Below the pieces are notes generated by a model. That model ran no database searches and was not told the DNA's origin. It saw only the letters and a program-made list of their open reading frames with translations. Below are positions 25,756 to 35,732 of a stretch of 64,000 nt of DNA, piece by piece; the first letter of the stretch is position 1, and each line of letters begins with the position of its first letter. Origin of the DNA: Haloarchaeobius salinus (GTDB lineage: Archaea > Halobacteriota > Halobacteria > Halobacteriales > Natrialbaceae). The stretch lies in the NCBI RefSeq assembly GCF_024464185.1, contig NZ_JANHAU010000005.1, positions 62,001 through 126,000 on the forward strand, given 5' to 3'. A program made the translations under genes and the position numbers.

Positions 25756-26151
25756 GTGGAGACGGTCCACGGAGACTCACCAATGTCCGAACGAACCACC
25801 GATAAATCGCTCGCCACGCTCGTCCTGGTCGTACTGGGAGCCCTGCTCGTCCTGCCCCTGCTGTTCATGGGCTTCGGAACGATGGGGTCCGGCGGTATGA
25901 TGGGCGGCTGGGAGCACGGGATGTGGAACGGCGGGGGTGCACCTGGCTGGGTCGTGCTGCTGGGCGCGGTGATACAACTCGGGTTCCTCGCCGCCCTCGT
26001 CTGGCTCGGCTACCTCGTCTTCCGGTCGGTGAGCGATTCGTCGTCCGGGTCCGAACGCGCGCTCGAAGAGCTCAGACTGGCTTACGCTCGGGGCGATATC
26101 AGCGACGAGGAGTACGAGAACCGACGCGACCGCCTCGAACGGGACAGCTGA
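25756..26151 (+). CDS. Met/Gly-rich SHOCT-domain membrane protein
   Basis: The GTG start at 25756 gives 131 residues. It is preferred over the ATG at 25783 because the shared promoter motif starts 44 bases upstream. Two hydrophobic helices (about residues 20-44 and 62-84) flank a loop rich in Met, Gly, His and Trp (FGTMGSGGMMGGWEHGMWNG), a composition that could bind Cu(I). The C-terminal 30 residues are a SHOCT motif (LEELRLAYARGDISDEEYENRRDRL). SHOCT proteins are usually accessory oligomerisation modules. Its promoter and Met-rich loop suggest a copper-related role; that is inference. Confidence 0.75.
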   Translation: METVHGDSPMSERTTDKSLATLVLVVLGALLVLPLLFMGFGTMGSGGMMGGWEHGMWNGGGAPGWVVLLGAVIQLGFLAALVWLGYLVFRSVSDSSSGSERALEELRLAYARGDISDEEYENRRDRLERDS

Positions 26152-26174
26152 CCATCGGCGTAGGCACGCCCGAC

Positions 26175-27530
26175 TTACGAGGTCGAGGCCAACCGGTGGA
26201 CCCCACCGCCGTCACCACCGTTGCCGAGCGCGTAGAGGTCGCCGCCATCTCGCCCGAACGAGAGGATCTGCGAGAGCTTCCCGGCGTCGCCGTCCGCGAC
26301 GGGAAGGACCGACGTGGACCAGAGCCCGCTGTCGGCCGGAGTCGCTACGAACTGCCGTCCCTGCGCCCGGAAATCGCCGAAGACGAACGCACCCTGGAGG
26401 CCCGGTATCGCGTCGCCACGGTAGACGTTGCCCGTGATGACGGAGATGCCGCTGACCGGTTCGCCACTGTGTGGGTACTCGATGACCGGCTGGAGCAGGG
26501 GTTCGCCCCCACGCACGTCGTCGGGTGTGCTGCTCGGGCAGTCGTCGGCGTCGAAGCAGTGGGTCCCCTCGCGGACGTTCCAGCCGTAGTTCCCGCCGGC
26601 GTCGACCACGTCGACCTCCTCGTATCGGTTCTGTCCCACGTCACCCGCGAAGAGCGTCTCGCCGTCGAACGCGAGCCGCCAGGGGTTGCGAAAGCCCCAG
26701 GCGTACTGCTCGTCCAGCCCGTCGCGACCGACCAGCGGGTTGCCGTCCGGGATGGCGTACGCCCGGTCTCCGTCACGCCCGTCGATGTCGATGCGGAGGA
26801 TGCTCCCGAGGAGGTTCTCGGTCACGTCCTGCCCGTTACCGCCGTCAGCACCGTCGTACCAGTCGCCGACGTGGCCGAACCCGCTGTCGTTCGCCGCGCC
26901 GCCGTCACCCGTACCGACGTAGAGGTAGCCGTCGGGGCCGAACAGCACCGAGCCCGCGTTGTGGTTCGCCTGCGGCTGGTCGAGTTCCAGGATCACCCGC
27001 TCCGAGCCGCGGTCCGCGGTCAGTCCGTCGGCGGAGACGGTGAACTCGGAGAGGACGAAGGTGTGGCTGTACTCCGTCGACGCACCGTCGCGACGGGGTG
27101 CGGAATATCGGACGAACAGGCGGCGGTTCTCGTCGAAGTCCGGGTGGAGCGCGATGCCGAGCAGGCCCTGCTCGAAGCCGGTGACGACGGTGTCCGTGAG
27201 GTCGAGCAGTGGCTCGTCGCGGAGTCCGGCGTCGCCGACGACCCTGACACGTCCCGGCTGTTCGGCGACGTACCGACGGTCTCCGTCCTGGGTGAAGGCG
27301 ATGTCGAGGGGGTTCTGGAGGCCGCTGGCGAGCGTCTCGAGGCCGACCGCGTCCGGAACGGCAGGTGTGGTGGTCTCCCCACCGGAATCCGGGTCTGTAC
27401 TCGTTCCCCCTCCCGTCGTCGGGTCGTCACCGCGGGTCGGCGTCTCCCCGGGTTCTGAGTCGTTCGACGCACAGCCAGCGGTGAGTGCGAGCGCGCCGGC
27501 ACTGGCGGCGAGGAAGCGACGACGATCCAT
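26175..27530 (-). CDS. PQQ-dependent sugar dehydrogenase-like Tat lipoprotein
   Basis: The 451-residue protein has a Tat signal (DRRRFLAAS) and lipobox TAGC, then a Thr/Gly/Asp-rich linker and a six-bladed propeller of the glucose/sorbosone dehydrogenase family: LASGLQNPLDIAFTQDG, QGLLGIALHPDF, the central NHNAGSVLFGPDGYLYVGTGDGG, and EQYAWGFRNPWRLAFD. These enzymes oxidise aldose sugars with PQQ and calcium on the outer surface. It ends a short run of two divergent-free minus-strand lipoprotein genes. Whether this archaeon makes PQQ cannot be told here, so a PQQ-free role is possible. Confidence 0.88.
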   Translation of the reverse strand: MDRRRFLAASAGALALTAGCASNDSEPGETPTRGDDPTTGGGTSTDPDSGGETTTPAVPDAVGLETLASGLQNPLDIAFTQDGDRRYVAEQPGRVRVVGDAGLRDEPLLDLTDTVVTGFEQGLLGIALHPDFDENRRLFVRYSAPRRDGASTEYSHTFVLSEFTVSADGLTADRGSERVILELDQPQANHNAGSVLFGPDGYLYVGTGDGGAANDSGFGHVGDWYDGADGGNGQDVTENLLGSILRIDIDGRDGDRAYAIPDGNPLVGRDGLDEQYAWGFRNPWRLAFDGETLFAGDVGQNRYEEVDVVDAGGNYGWNVREGTHCFDADDCPSSTPDDVRGGEPLLQPVIEYPHSGEPVSGISVITGNVYRGDAIPGLQGAFVFGDFRAQGRQFVATPADSGLWSTSVLPVADGDAGKLSQILSFGRDGGDLYALGNGGDGGGVHRLASTS

Positions 27531-27595
27531 ATTCCTACTGCCACGTGCAGTCGGTTATAGCTGGTGCGAGGGCTGGAGCCGGCAGGTCGGCGGGG

Positions 27596-28144
27596 TCAGC
27601 AGATCTCGAATCCGACGGTCGGTTCGCCCTCGGAGATAGCCACGTTCACGTCGCCGAAACAGGCGGTCGTCTGGACGGCGCGGGAGTCCCGATTCGACCC
27701 AACCTCGGCGACGATACGGTACTGGACGATACCGTCGGGCTCGAGCCGCTCGAGGTTGTAGACGACCCCTTCGAAGCCCGGTTCGATCTCGACGGACATG
27801 CTGTGGACCTCCTCGCCGTCGCGCCGGATACGGAGCGACAGCGTGTGGGTGGTATCGTCACCGTTGTCGACCCTGATCGGATGGTCGGGGTCGAACTCGT
27901 CGACGCCGGACAGTGGCCCGTCTGTCCCACCGGTCGTCGTCTCGGCGATGTCGTCGTCGGTCGGCGCGTGTGTCGGGTCGGTCGTCGTCTCGGCGATGTC
28001 GTCGTCGGTCGGTGCGTGTGTCGGGTCGGTCGTCGTCGGGCCGTCACCCGAGTCGTCGCTCCCGCCGAGCGAGTCCAGACAACCAGCGAGGCTCGCGACG
28101 GTCAGCGTGGAGGTGGTCGAAGCGAGGAACCTGCGGCGATTCAT
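27596..28144 (-). CDS. Small Tat lipoprotein with a tandem linker repeat
   Basis: A 182-residue product with Tat motif NRRRFLAST and lipobox LAGC. The linker contains two exact copies of the 16-residue unit DPTHAPTDDDIAETTT. The C-terminal 110 residues form a beta-rich domain starting PIRVDNGDDTTHTLSLRI, typical of small haloarchaeal surface lipoproteins with an immunoglobulin-like fold; two late cysteines occur (TACFGDV and the terminal Cys). No enzymatic motif is seen. Confidence 0.8.
   Translation of the reverse strand: MNRRRFLASTTSTLTVASLAGCLDSLGGSDDSGDGPTTTDPTHAPTDDDIAETTTDPTHAPTDDDIAETTTGGTDGPLSGVDEFDPDHPIRVDNGDDTTHTLSLRIRRDGEEVHSMSVEIEPGFEGVVYNLERLEPDGIVQYRIVAEVGSNRDSRAVQTTACFGDVNVAISEGEPTVGFEIC
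27932..28027. repeat. 48-bp tandem direct repeat inside the lipoprotein gene
   Basis: Two near-identical 48-base units begin at 27932 and 27980 and encode the duplicated linker segment. They differ at one base (GGCGCG versus GGTGCG), so the duplication is recent or maintained by recombination. Confidence 0.85.
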
Positions 28145-28204
28145 CGTACAGACCCACCAGAGGCCTCCGGGAAGTGTTTTGTGGAGAACTGACCTGCTAG
28201 CCGG

Positions 28205-29503
28205 CTACGGCCAGAGGCCGCGTGCCTCGTGGGCCTCGGCGACCCGGGAGAGGGCGACGATGTAGGCGGCGTCACGCCAGCTCACGTCGCGGTCGTCGAA
28301 CTCCCTCCGGACGTCGTCCCAGGCGGCCTCCATCTCGGCCGCGAGCTCCTCGTGGACGCGTTCGAGCGACCACGCACGGCGGTTGATGTCCTGCAGCCAC
28401 TCGAAGTAGCTCACGGTCACGCCGCCGGCGTTCGCGAGGATGTCGGGGACGACGGGGATGCCGCGCTGGTCGAAGATGTCGTCGGCGATGGTGGTGGTCG
28501 GGCCGTTCGCACCCTCGACGATGATGTCGGCCCGGACGTCGTGTGCGTTCTCCGCGGTCAGGACGTTGCCGACCGCGGCGGGGACGAGCACGTCGACGTC
28601 CAGTTCGAGCAGCTCCTCGTTGCTGACGGTCCGGGGTGCCTCGTGCTGCATGACGGCCTCCGGCTCGGTCGCGTGGGACGGGATAGCGGCCGTGTCGAGC
28701 CCGTCGGGGTTGTAGATGCCGCCGTTCACGTCGCTCACCGCGACGACGTCTGCACCCCACTCGTCGAGCAGTCGCGCGGCGTTCGCGCCGACGCTCCCGT
28801 ACCCCTGGATGGCGACGGTGGTGTCGGAGACGTCCCGGTCGTAGTACTCGACGACCTCACGGGTGATGATGGCGACGCTGCGGCCGGGCGCACCGTCGCG
28901 TCCTTCGCTGCCGCCGACGACCGGTGGTTTGCCGGTCACGACACCGGGTGTCGTCTCGCCCTGCTGCATCGAGTACGCGTCCATCAGCCACGCCATCGTC
29001 TGCGGGTCCGTCCCCATGTCCGGAGCGGGGATGTCGACCGTCGGGCCGATGACGTCGCGGATCTCCTGTGCGAACCGACGGGTGAGTCGCTCCTTCTCGT
29101 CGGTGCTGAGCTCCTTCGGGTTCACCGCGATGCCGCCCTTCGCGCCGCCGAATGGCAGGTCCATCACGGCGCACTTCCAGGTCATCCACATCCCGAGACC
29201 GACGCACTCGTCGCGGGTCACCTCCGGATGGTACCGCAGCCCGCCCTTGTACGGGCCACGGACGCTGTCGTGCTGGGCACGGTAGCCGGTGTACACCTCG
29301 ACGCTGCCGTCGTCGCGCTCGATGGGCACCGTGACCTCGTGGACCTTCTTCGGGTACCGGAGCCGCTCGACGATGTTCGGGTCGATGTCCACCAGCTCTG
29401 CGGCGTGCTCGAGCTGTCGACGGGCGGTCTCGACGGCCGACTCGGGTTCGAGTGTCCCCGTCGTGCTACCGTCGTCCGTGGTCACGTCCGATTGCGACGC
29501 CAT
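28205..29503 (-). CDS. gdhA: Glutamate dehydrogenase (Glu/Leu/Phe/Val dehydrogenase family)
   Basis: The 432-residue product contains the catalytic-lysine motif [11 protein letters not shown], the preceding [11 protein letters not shown], the glutamate-binding [11 protein letters not shown], and the NAD(P)-binding Rossmann motif [17 protein letters not shown]. It reversibly deaminates glutamate to 2-oxoglutarate and ammonia. The start at 29503 (MASQSDV) gives the normal family length; the open frame continues far upstream through the next genes. The residue set fits the haloarchaeal GDH paralogues; coenzyme preference is not determinable by eye. Confidence 0.95.
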   Translation of the reverse strand: MASQSDVTTDDGSTTGTLEPESAVETARRQLEHAAELVDIDPNIVERLRYPKKVHEVTVPIERDDGSVEVYTGYRAQHDSVRGPYKGGLRYHPEVTRDECVGLGMWMTWKCAVMDLPFGGAKGGIAVNPKELSTDEKERLTRRFAQEIRDVIGPTVDIPAPDMGTDPQTMAWLMDAYSMQQGETTPGVVTGKPPVVGGSEGRDGAPGRSVAIITREVVEYYDRDVSDTTVAIQGYGSVGANAARLLDEWGADVVAVSDVNGGIYNPDGLDTAAIPSHATEPEAVMQHEAPRTVSNEELLELDVDVLVPAAVGNVLTAENAHDVRADIIVEGANGPTTTIADDIFDQRGIPVVPDILANAGGVTVSYFEWLQDINRRAWSLERVHEELAAEMEAAWDDVRREFDDRDVSWRDAAYIVALSRVAEAHEARGLWP

Positions 29504-29505
29504 GG

Positions 29506-29649
29506 TCACTCGATGGGCGTCTGTCGGTTTCGCATCGCGCCGGCACAGTCGGGACAGCTGCCCGGTGGGTCGCTCGTAACGATGATCGTTCCACACTCGA
29601 AACACTCGTAGGATCGCTCCTCGTCGGGGTTGACGTCGACATCTCTCAT
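29506..29649 (-). CDS. Rubrerythrin-like zinc-ribbon mini-protein
   Basis: A 47-residue product with two CxxC knuckles (YECFECG and GSCPDCAG), the pattern of the short rubrerythrin-like/rubredoxin-like proteins common in haloarchaea, which bind one metal. The ATG at 29649 is favoured because the upstream extension lacks conserved features. It lies directly upstream of gdhA, two bases from its start, and is likely co-transcribed with it. Confidence 0.75.
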   Translation of the reverse strand: MRDVDVNPDEERSYECFECGTIIVTSDPPGSCPDCAGAMRNRQTPIE

Positions 29650-29760
29650 TGTTGTCACGAGCGCCGCCGGTGGAACCGAGGCACTCGGAAGAGCAGTAAT
29701 AGGTGTATAAGGGAATATCCGTCCGTTGGATGTCACAGGGCAACAGTAGAGACGGGTGTA

Positions 29761-32640
29761 CTATCGAACCCCTCCCGGCCTCGGAGGTCGCGTCCCCTCC
29801 TCGAACAGCATGGCGAAGAGCTTCCGCTCGACGGTGCGGACGTGGCGGTAGAACGCAGTCGAGGAGATATCGAGCGTCTCCGCGACCGCCTGCCCGCTGC
29901 TGTCCCGGGGTGACTCGAAGAAGCCGCTGAAGTACGCAGTCTGGGCGACCTCGAGCTGTCTGTCGGTCACCTCGTCCAGGAACGTCGCGTAGAGGTCGCG
30001 CTCGTCGACGTTCTCGAGCGTCTGTCTGGAGCGGAGCTCGACGCCGGAGAACGTCTCGCGGACGAGCTGGGTCACCGTCCGGACGTCGATGCCGTTCGGC
30101 ACGTCGACGACCAGCGTCGTCGTCTCCGGCGTCGTGGTCGCCTCGCGGAAGACGGCCCCGTGGTCGGCCAGTTCGAGAGCGAGGAACGGCTGCGAGAGAC
30201 GGAGCCTGACGACCCCGCTGGCCCCGTCGTCGCTGACCGTCTGGACGCCCTCGATAGCGACGAGGTCGTCCGCCGCCTCGACGACGGCGGAGACCGATGC
30301 GTCCTCGAACCTCGCGAAGACGAAACTCCCCTCGGTGGTCTGCTGGACACCGCCCCGGTAGGAGATGGTGCAGTCGGCCGCGCGGGCGAGCCGCGAGAGG
30401 ACGAACGCATCGTCGGCGATGTCGAACTCGACGCGGGTCATCGACGTCGAGAGGAGTGCGTTCTTGCGTTCGAGGGCGCTCAGAGCCGAGGCGATGGTCT
30501 CGCCGAGTTCGGACAGGACTGCCCGCGCCGTGTCGTCGAAGGCAGCTCTGGAGTCCGCGTACACCGTCAGCACCCCGTGGGTCAGGTCGTTGTACACCAG
30601 TGGGATGCTGAGGACGGAGAGGTAGTCCCTGGCGAGCGCGTCGGTCCGCCAGGGCTCGTCCCGGAGGCCGGCGGCGACGTTGCTCACCGTCGTCGTCTCC
30701 CCGGCCGCGGCGGTCCTCCCGACGGGTTCGCCACCGGTCTCGTCCACCGTGAACGTGCGACTGTCGAGGTAGCCCTGTTCCGCTCCGTCCCACGCCCGGG
30801 GCGTGACTGTCCCCGTCGCCCGGTCCACCGTCCCGACCCAGGCGAACGCGAACCTGTCGTCGTCGGTGAGCAGTTCACAGACGGTGTGGTCGACCGCGTC
30901 ACGGGTCTCCGCCTGCACGAGCGCCTGGTCGATCTCGCGGATCGTCTCGTTGATCCGGTTCAACGCGGTGAGCTGGTCGTTCTTGCGCTGGAGCGTTCGG
31001 TCCTGTTCGCGCAGGCGCGACTCGCGGGTGACGCGGTCCAGTGCTGCCTCGGCCGTCGCCGCGAGCAGGTCCGTCAGCTCGCGGGTCACGTCGTCGAAGG
31101 CATCGACGCTGTCGGAGCCCACGAGGAACACCCCGTGGTCACCGAGCGGGATGAACGCCGCGCTCCTGATGTCGGTCGCCTCGTTCGCGAGCCGTGCCGA
31201 CCGGTGGACGTCGTCGAAGAAGAGCGCCTCGTCCTCGACGAAGCTGAACGCCGGGAGCGTGTCCTCGCTCACCGGTACATCGGGGAGTGGGCCGTGGAGC
31301 TCCGAGAGCGCAGCGGAGTACGCACTCGGCCGGAGCTGGTTCGAATCGGGGTCGAACAGGAACACCGCACTCGCGTCGAGGTCGAGGACGCCGGGGGTGT
31401 CGTCGACGACGTGCTGTGCGATCTCCTGGTGGGTCTGCGCGTAGAGGAAGTCGCGAGCGGTCTCCTGCAGCGTCGCGAGCGCCTCCTCGCGCTGCTTCCG
31501 TTTCGTGATGTCGCGACAGCTGTACAGCAGTGTCCCGTCCTGGATGGACACCTCGCGCACGTTCACGAGAAGCGTATGCTCGTTGCCGGCCTTGTCGGTC
31601 GCCGTCACCTCGATGTTCTTGAGGACACCGTCGGCGGCGAGCTCGTCGCGGTCGAACAGCGGATCCCCGAGCAGTTCGTCGATGGGGACCCGGTCGCGGA
31701 GCTCCTCGGCCGTGTACCCGAAGATGAAGTGGACGTTCGGACAGACGTAGGTGTACTCGCCGTCCTCGTCGGTCATCAGGACGGTGTCGGTCATGTTGTT
31801 GAGCGTGACGCGGTGGAGTTCCTCGGAGCGCCGCAGGTCGCGTTCGAGGTCGATGCGGTCGGTGACGTCGACGCCCTCGACGACGACCGACACCAGTTCG
31901 TCGCGGTCGTTCGAGACGGGGCGGACCGAGAGGTCGACCACGGTGGAGTCGTCGGTGAGCGACGACCGGGCGACCACCGCGTTGGCGAACGACCCGTCGA
32001 GGGCCGTCTCGACGAGGCGTCGGACGTCGTCGTTCGGCTCTTCCGAGTCAGACCACCAGGGGAGTGTCCAGAACGGTTCCCCGAGGAGATCGTCCGTCGG
32101 CGACTCGAGCATCCCACGGGCGGCCTCGTTGAGCCTGGCGAGGTGCCCGTCGGGTGCGAGCACCCACGTAGCGGTGCGGTCGTCGTCGAACATCGCGTCG
32201 AACTGCCGGGCGCGTTCACGTCTGGTTCGCCGACTCCTGGCTGCGCTGACGGCCCGTTCCGTCCGAGCGGACAGGTCCTCGATGGCGGCGTCGACGTCGT
32301 CCCCGATAGCCACGTAGTCGGTCGCACCGGCCCCGAGGAGCCCGCTCGCCGTCTCCTCGTCCCCGGAGTCGGTCGCGACGACGACGGGAGGGGCCGCCGT
32401 CTCGGACCGGAGGTACTCGATGAGGTCCACCGCGGGAGCGTTCGGGAGGGACAGAGCGGTCACGATGCAGGCAGGAGAGCGGCCGTCCACGAACTGGAGT
32501 GCCCCGTCGACGCCGTCACGGCGGTGGACGGTCGCATCGGTCTCTGTGGCGAGGCCATCCGCGAACCGGTCCAGCCAGTCCGTGGCTCCGACGAGAAGGA
32601 GGTCGGCGTCGTCGAGCGTCGCGTCGACGGCGGTCATCAT
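29761..32640 (-). CDS. PAS/GAF sensor with C-terminal Bat-type HTH (bacterio-opsin activator-like)
   Basis: The 959-residue protein is modular: a receiver-like but degenerate N-terminal domain (1-140), PAS domains around 145-270 and 275-395 (the second with [18 protein letters not shown]), two GAF domains around 410-545 and 575-720, a Bat-specific linker domain, and at about 880-935 the HTH_10 motif [14 protein letters not shown] then [20 protein letters not shown]. Such proteins sense redox, light or small ligands and act directly as transcription factors without a histidine-kinase domain. No TM helix is seen. Targets cannot be inferred from the neighbourhood. Confidence 0.88.
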   Translation of the reverse strand: MMTAVDATLDDADLLLVGATDWLDRFADGLATETDATVHRRDGVDGALQFVDGRSPACIVTALSLPNAPAVDLIEYLRSETAAPPVVVATDSGDEETASGLLGAGATDYVAIGDDVDAAIEDLSARTERAVSAARSRRTRRERARQFDAMFDDDRTATWVLAPDGHLARLNEAARGMLESPTDDLLGEPFWTLPWWSDSEEPNDDVRRLVETALDGSFANAVVARSSLTDDSTVVDLSVRPVSNDRDELVSVVVEGVDVTDRIDLERDLRRSEELHRVTLNNMTDTVLMTDEDGEYTYVCPNVHFIFGYTAEELRDRVPIDELLGDPLFDRDELAADGVLKNIEVTATDKAGNEHTLLVNVREVSIQDGTLLYSCRDITKRKQREEALATLQETARDFLYAQTHQEIAQHVVDDTPGVLDLDASAVFLFDPDSNQLRPSAYSAALSELHGPLPDVPVSEDTLPAFSFVEDEALFFDDVHRSARLANEATDIRSAAFIPLGDHGVFLVGSDSVDAFDDVTRELTDLLAATAEAALDRVTRESRLREQDRTLQRKNDQLTALNRINETIREIDQALVQAETRDAVDHTVCELLTDDDRFAFAWVGTVDRATGTVTPRAWDGAEQGYLDSRTFTVDETGGEPVGRTAAAGETTTVSNVAAGLRDEPWRTDALARDYLSVLSIPLVYNDLTHGVLTVYADSRAAFDDTARAVLSELGETIASALSALERKNALLSTSMTRVEFDIADDAFVLSRLARAADCTISYRGGVQQTTEGSFVFARFEDASVSAVVEAADDLVAIEGVQTVSDDGASGVVRLRLSQPFLALELADHGAVFREATTTPETTTLVVDVPNGIDVRTVTQLVRETFSGVELRSRQTLENVDERDLYATFLDEVTDRQLEVAQTAYFSGFFESPRDSSGQAVAETLDISSTAFYRHVRTVERKLFAMLFEEGTRPPRPGGVR

Positions 32641-32880
32641 TGGTCACCCGGAGAGCGATGCAAGCCGTCTGAGACCAGTGTAACGGTTCGGCCGGAGGAC
32701 ACGGGGGATCCCATCTTCGAAGGAACGAGGTGCTCCCGGCATTAGGGGTTTACTATCCAACGGTACGGGTCGAGCGTGGCGGGCCCGCAATCGCTCCGGG
32801 AGTGTGGACCGGCGACCGGGCGGTCGGTGCCTCGATGGGCACCCCACGAAGCCAAGTTCGAGGTGAGCGGCTATCCTCCC

Positions 32881-33167
32881 ATGGGAGAGCTAGAGACGGA
32901 GGAGCAGCGGACGCGTGCCGAGGTCGCGACGTACCTGCGGGATCTGGCCGACCAGCTGGACAGTTCCGAGCCGGTGACGCTCGGACTCGGTGGCCACCGG
33001 TGAGCCTCGATCCCGACGACGACATCACGTTCAAGCTGGAGGGCGAGTCCGACTGGAGCGAGGGCGACACCGAGGCCAAGCAGAGCATCGAGTTCGAGCT
33101 GGTCTGGTGGCGGGAGGCGACGACCCCCGAGGAGGGACACCTCTCGGTGGAGTCCGAGCGTCCCTGA
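32881..33167 (+). pseudogene. Amphi-Trp domain protein interrupted by a -1 frameshift
   Basis: The first part (32881-33003) encodes GELETEEQRTRAEVATYL and ends SEPVTLGLGGHR with a premature TGA at 33001. The rest of the domain continues in another frame: VSLDPDDDITFKLEGESDW, then SIEFELVWWRE, to a TGA at 33165. Adding one C in the run GGCCACCGG (about 32994-33002) joins the two halves into a normal amphi-Trp protein of about 95 residues (GGHPVSLDP). A real deletion, a sequencing error or recoding could explain it. Confidence 0.75.
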
Positions 33168-33173
33168 CACCCG

Positions 33174-34736
33174 TCACTCCCGTCGGACTCGGTGCAGGTA
33201 CAGGAGACAAAAGACACCGGCGAGGACGGCGACCGGAATCTCGTACGGCTGGCTGTGGAACGCGAGCAGCGAGGCCGCAACGGCCAGCGAGCCGCCGAGC
33301 ACCGCGTAGCCGAGCGCACGGTCGGTCCCCCCGTCGACCGGCTCGGTGCGGACCACCAGTTCGCCCCGTTCGAGACGGCTCATCGTCCGCTCGACCCGGT
33401 ACGGAGCCCTCGCCAGCGCGGGGAGCGACCGTCGGAGGTCCGTCCAGGTGTCGTCGAGGAGCGCCTGGAACTCCGTCTCGATGAACCCCTGCTCGACGAG
33501 GAACGACCGGATGACCGCGAGGAAGTCGAACTCCGGGTCGAGCTGGCGACAGACGCCTTCCCCGACCGTGCCGACGCGGATGAGCAACATCACGTCGGGT
33601 GGAATCCGGAACGGGAAGTCCTGCAGCATCGTGGTCAGTTCGGTGACGATGGCGCGCCAGGTCACCTCGTGCCGCCCTTCGAGGTTCTCGATGACGAGGT
33701 CGAGCACCCGGCCGACCTCCGCACGGTCGACACCGACCTCCAGCACGTCCAGGGCGATGAGCGCGTCGACGAGGGCATCGACGTCCTGTCGGACCAGTGC
33801 TCTGTACAGTGAGACGATGTCCTCCTGCACGGTCGGGGCCAGGCGTTCGCTCATCCCGAAGTCGTAGATGAGCAACCCTCCGTCGTCGGTCACCGCCAGA
33901 TTGCCCGGATGCGGATCGGCGTGGAACACGCCGTCGACGAGCCCCATCTTGAGGTACACCGTGGCGATCCGGGACGCCATCTCGTGGGGTGTCACGTCCA
34001 GACCGTCGAAGGCTCCGTCGTCGGTTATCTTCCGGCCCGTCCGGTACTCCATCGCGAGCAGTCGCTCGGAGGAGAGCTCGTGGTGGACCGCCGGCACGAC
34101 GACGTCGTCCTCGTCCGCGAGGTTCTCGCGGACCTCCGCCATGATGCTGCGTTCGCGATTGAAGTCCAGTTCGTCCGCGATGATCTCCTCGAAGTCCTGG
34201 GCGGCGTTCTCCAGGGAGTACCGCTGGCGCTCGTTCGCGAAGAGGCTGACCAGGGGGATGATCCGCCGAACGACACGCAGGTCGCGGTCGATCTGCTCCT
34301 TTACGTCGGGGCGTCGGACCTTGAGCGCGATCCGCTCTCCCCGATACCGGACGGTGTAGACGAACGCCAGCGAGCCACCGGCGACTGGCTCGAGCGTCGC
34401 CAGGTCGATATCCGCACCCAGTTCGGCCTCGACCACCGCACGCGGGTCCCCGCCGGCATCCTCGGGTATCTCGTCCTGCAGGGTCCGGAACTCGTCGGCG
34501 TAGATCGGGGGCACGATGTCGGGGCGCGTCGAGAGCACCTGGCCCACCTTGACGAACGCCGGGCCGAGGTCGAGCATCGTGTCCCGGAGCCGCTCGGCTC
34601 GGTCCCGATGGACGCGCTCCTCGAGCCGCCTGGGTCCGCCGAACAGCAGGAACCGGCGTCTGTCGCGGAGGAAGGCGAGCGCGAACGGGAGGAACCGGAG
34701 GAGGACGGCGACGTATCGCCGGTAGAAGCCGGTCAT
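33174..34736 (-). CDS. ABC1/UbiB-family atypical protein kinase with Gly-variant A-loop
   Basis: The 520-residue protein carries the family marker KxGQ (AFVKVGQVLSTRPD), the Lys of the nucleotide site (IALKVRRPDVKEQI), the catalytic HADPHPGNLAV, and the metal-binding YDFGMS. Two hydrophobic helices close the C-terminus. The usual Ala-rich loop of this family (AAAS) is replaced by VAGGSLAFVY, resembling the Gly-rich loop of normal kinases. UbiB-type proteins support quinone synthesis or lipid homeostasis at the membrane by ATPase or kinase activity. It is convergent with the amphi-Trp gene. Confidence 0.9.
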   Translation of the reverse strand: MTGFYRRYVAVLLRFLPFALAFLRDRRRFLLFGGPRRLEERVHRDRAERLRDTMLDLGPAFVKVGQVLSTRPDIVPPIYADEFRTLQDEIPEDAGGDPRAVVEAELGADIDLATLEPVAGGSLAFVYTVRYRGERIALKVRRPDVKEQIDRDLRVVRRIIPLVSLFANERQRYSLENAAQDFEEIIADELDFNRERSIMAEVRENLADEDDVVVPAVHHELSSERLLAMEYRTGRKITDDGAFDGLDVTPHEMASRIATVYLKMGLVDGVFHADPHPGNLAVTDDGGLLIYDFGMSERLAPTVQEDIVSLYRALVRQDVDALVDALIALDVLEVGVDRAEVGRVLDLVIENLEGRHEVTWRAIVTELTTMLQDFPFRIPPDVMLLIRVGTVGEGVCRQLDPEFDFLAVIRSFLVEQGFIETEFQALLDDTWTDLRRSLPALARAPYRVERTMSRLERGELVVRTEPVDGGTDRALGYAVLGGSLAVAASLLAFHSQPYEIPVAVLAGVFCLLYLHRVRRE

Positions 34737-34994
34737 CGATACCGGGGTCGTGGGGTGTTCGCGGGCGTCTGGTGCATAGCAGTCCGTTCAGACGAGTTGC
34801 ATAAATAGCTGGGTGACTGTGGTCGCGAATCGGGTGAGCAACGGGACGCTGTCCGACGCCCACCGGCCGGGTTCGACGGTGGCCGAACGGGGGACCGACA
34901 CGGGACTACCCGGACCCCGTCGGTCATTTCCGGGGAGGGATTCGGGACTCGACCGCAAGACAGATACGTCGTGTCCAGATAGTCTTGCACGTCA

Positions 34995-35732
34995 ATGGAT
35001 AGCGGGAGCAATATTACACGGCGGCGCGCCCTCCTCGCCGGCGGTGCGACGGTCGCCTTCGGCGGCGGCGTCGCGTATCTCGCATCACGAACGGGGTCCT
35101 CGAGCGGGGAGTACACGCCGTCGACGTACCAGTCGCTCGACGAGTCGACGGGGTACGGGGTCGAACTCGCCGGGAGACCGGTCGTCGGCGAGCGCGACGC
35201 CCCCGTCGACGTGTACTACTGGACGGACTACCTCTGCCCGTTCTGCAAGGAGTTCGAGACGCAGACGCTGCCGAAGATCGGTCGGAACTACATCGAGCCC
35301 GGCGACGTGCGGCTGGTGTTCCTCTCGTACCCGAACATCGGGCAGTACTCGATGCCGTCGGCGCAGTGGGACCGGTGCGTCTGGCGGCTGAACGCCGAGA
35401 CCGAGCCGTCGGCGTACTGGCACTGGCACGGGGAGGCGTTCGAGGCGCAACAGAGCGGTGGCCACGACTGGGCCGACGAGTCCACCTTCGAGGACATCAC
35501 GGAGCGGACCGACGGCGTCGACGTCCCCGCAGTCGACGACTGTCGACAGAACAACCGCGAGGAGATTCGATCGAGCATCGAAGCGGACGTCGACCTGGCC
35601 CAGAACTCGGGGGTCCAGGGGACGCCGGGCTTCGTGCTCTACAACCGGGACGCCGATGCCGCCGGGAAGATAGTCGGGGCCCATCCCTACGAGAACTTCG
35701 CGGAGGCGCTCGACAGGGTGGTAGCGGCGTGA
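34995..35732 (+). CDS. DsbA-like thioredoxin-fold protein with Tat signal
   Basis: The 245-residue product has a Tat signal (TRRRALLAGG) without a lipobox cysteine, so it is exported and possibly anchored by its signal. The catalytic motif YLCPFCKEFE (Cys 81 and 84) and the cis-Pro loop GVQGTPGF identify a DsbA/thioredoxin_4 fold. Two further cysteines at about 128 and 183 may form a structural disulfide. It would make or shuffle disulfides in exported proteins. Its stop overlaps the start of the next gene (GTGA), and that gene overlaps the third one the same way, so the three are co-translated. Confidence 0.9.
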   Translation: MDSGSNITRRRALLAGGATVAFGGGVAYLASRTGSSSGEYTPSTYQSLDESTGYGVELAGRPVVGERDAPVDVYYWTDYLCPFCKEFETQTLPKIGRNYIEPGDVRLVFLSYPNIGQYSMPSAQWDRCVWRLNAETEPSAYWHWHGEAFEAQQSGGHDWADESTFEDITERTDGVDVPAVDDCRQNNREEIRSSIEADVDLAQNSGVQGTPGFVLYNRDADAAGKIVGAHPYENFAEALDRVVAA

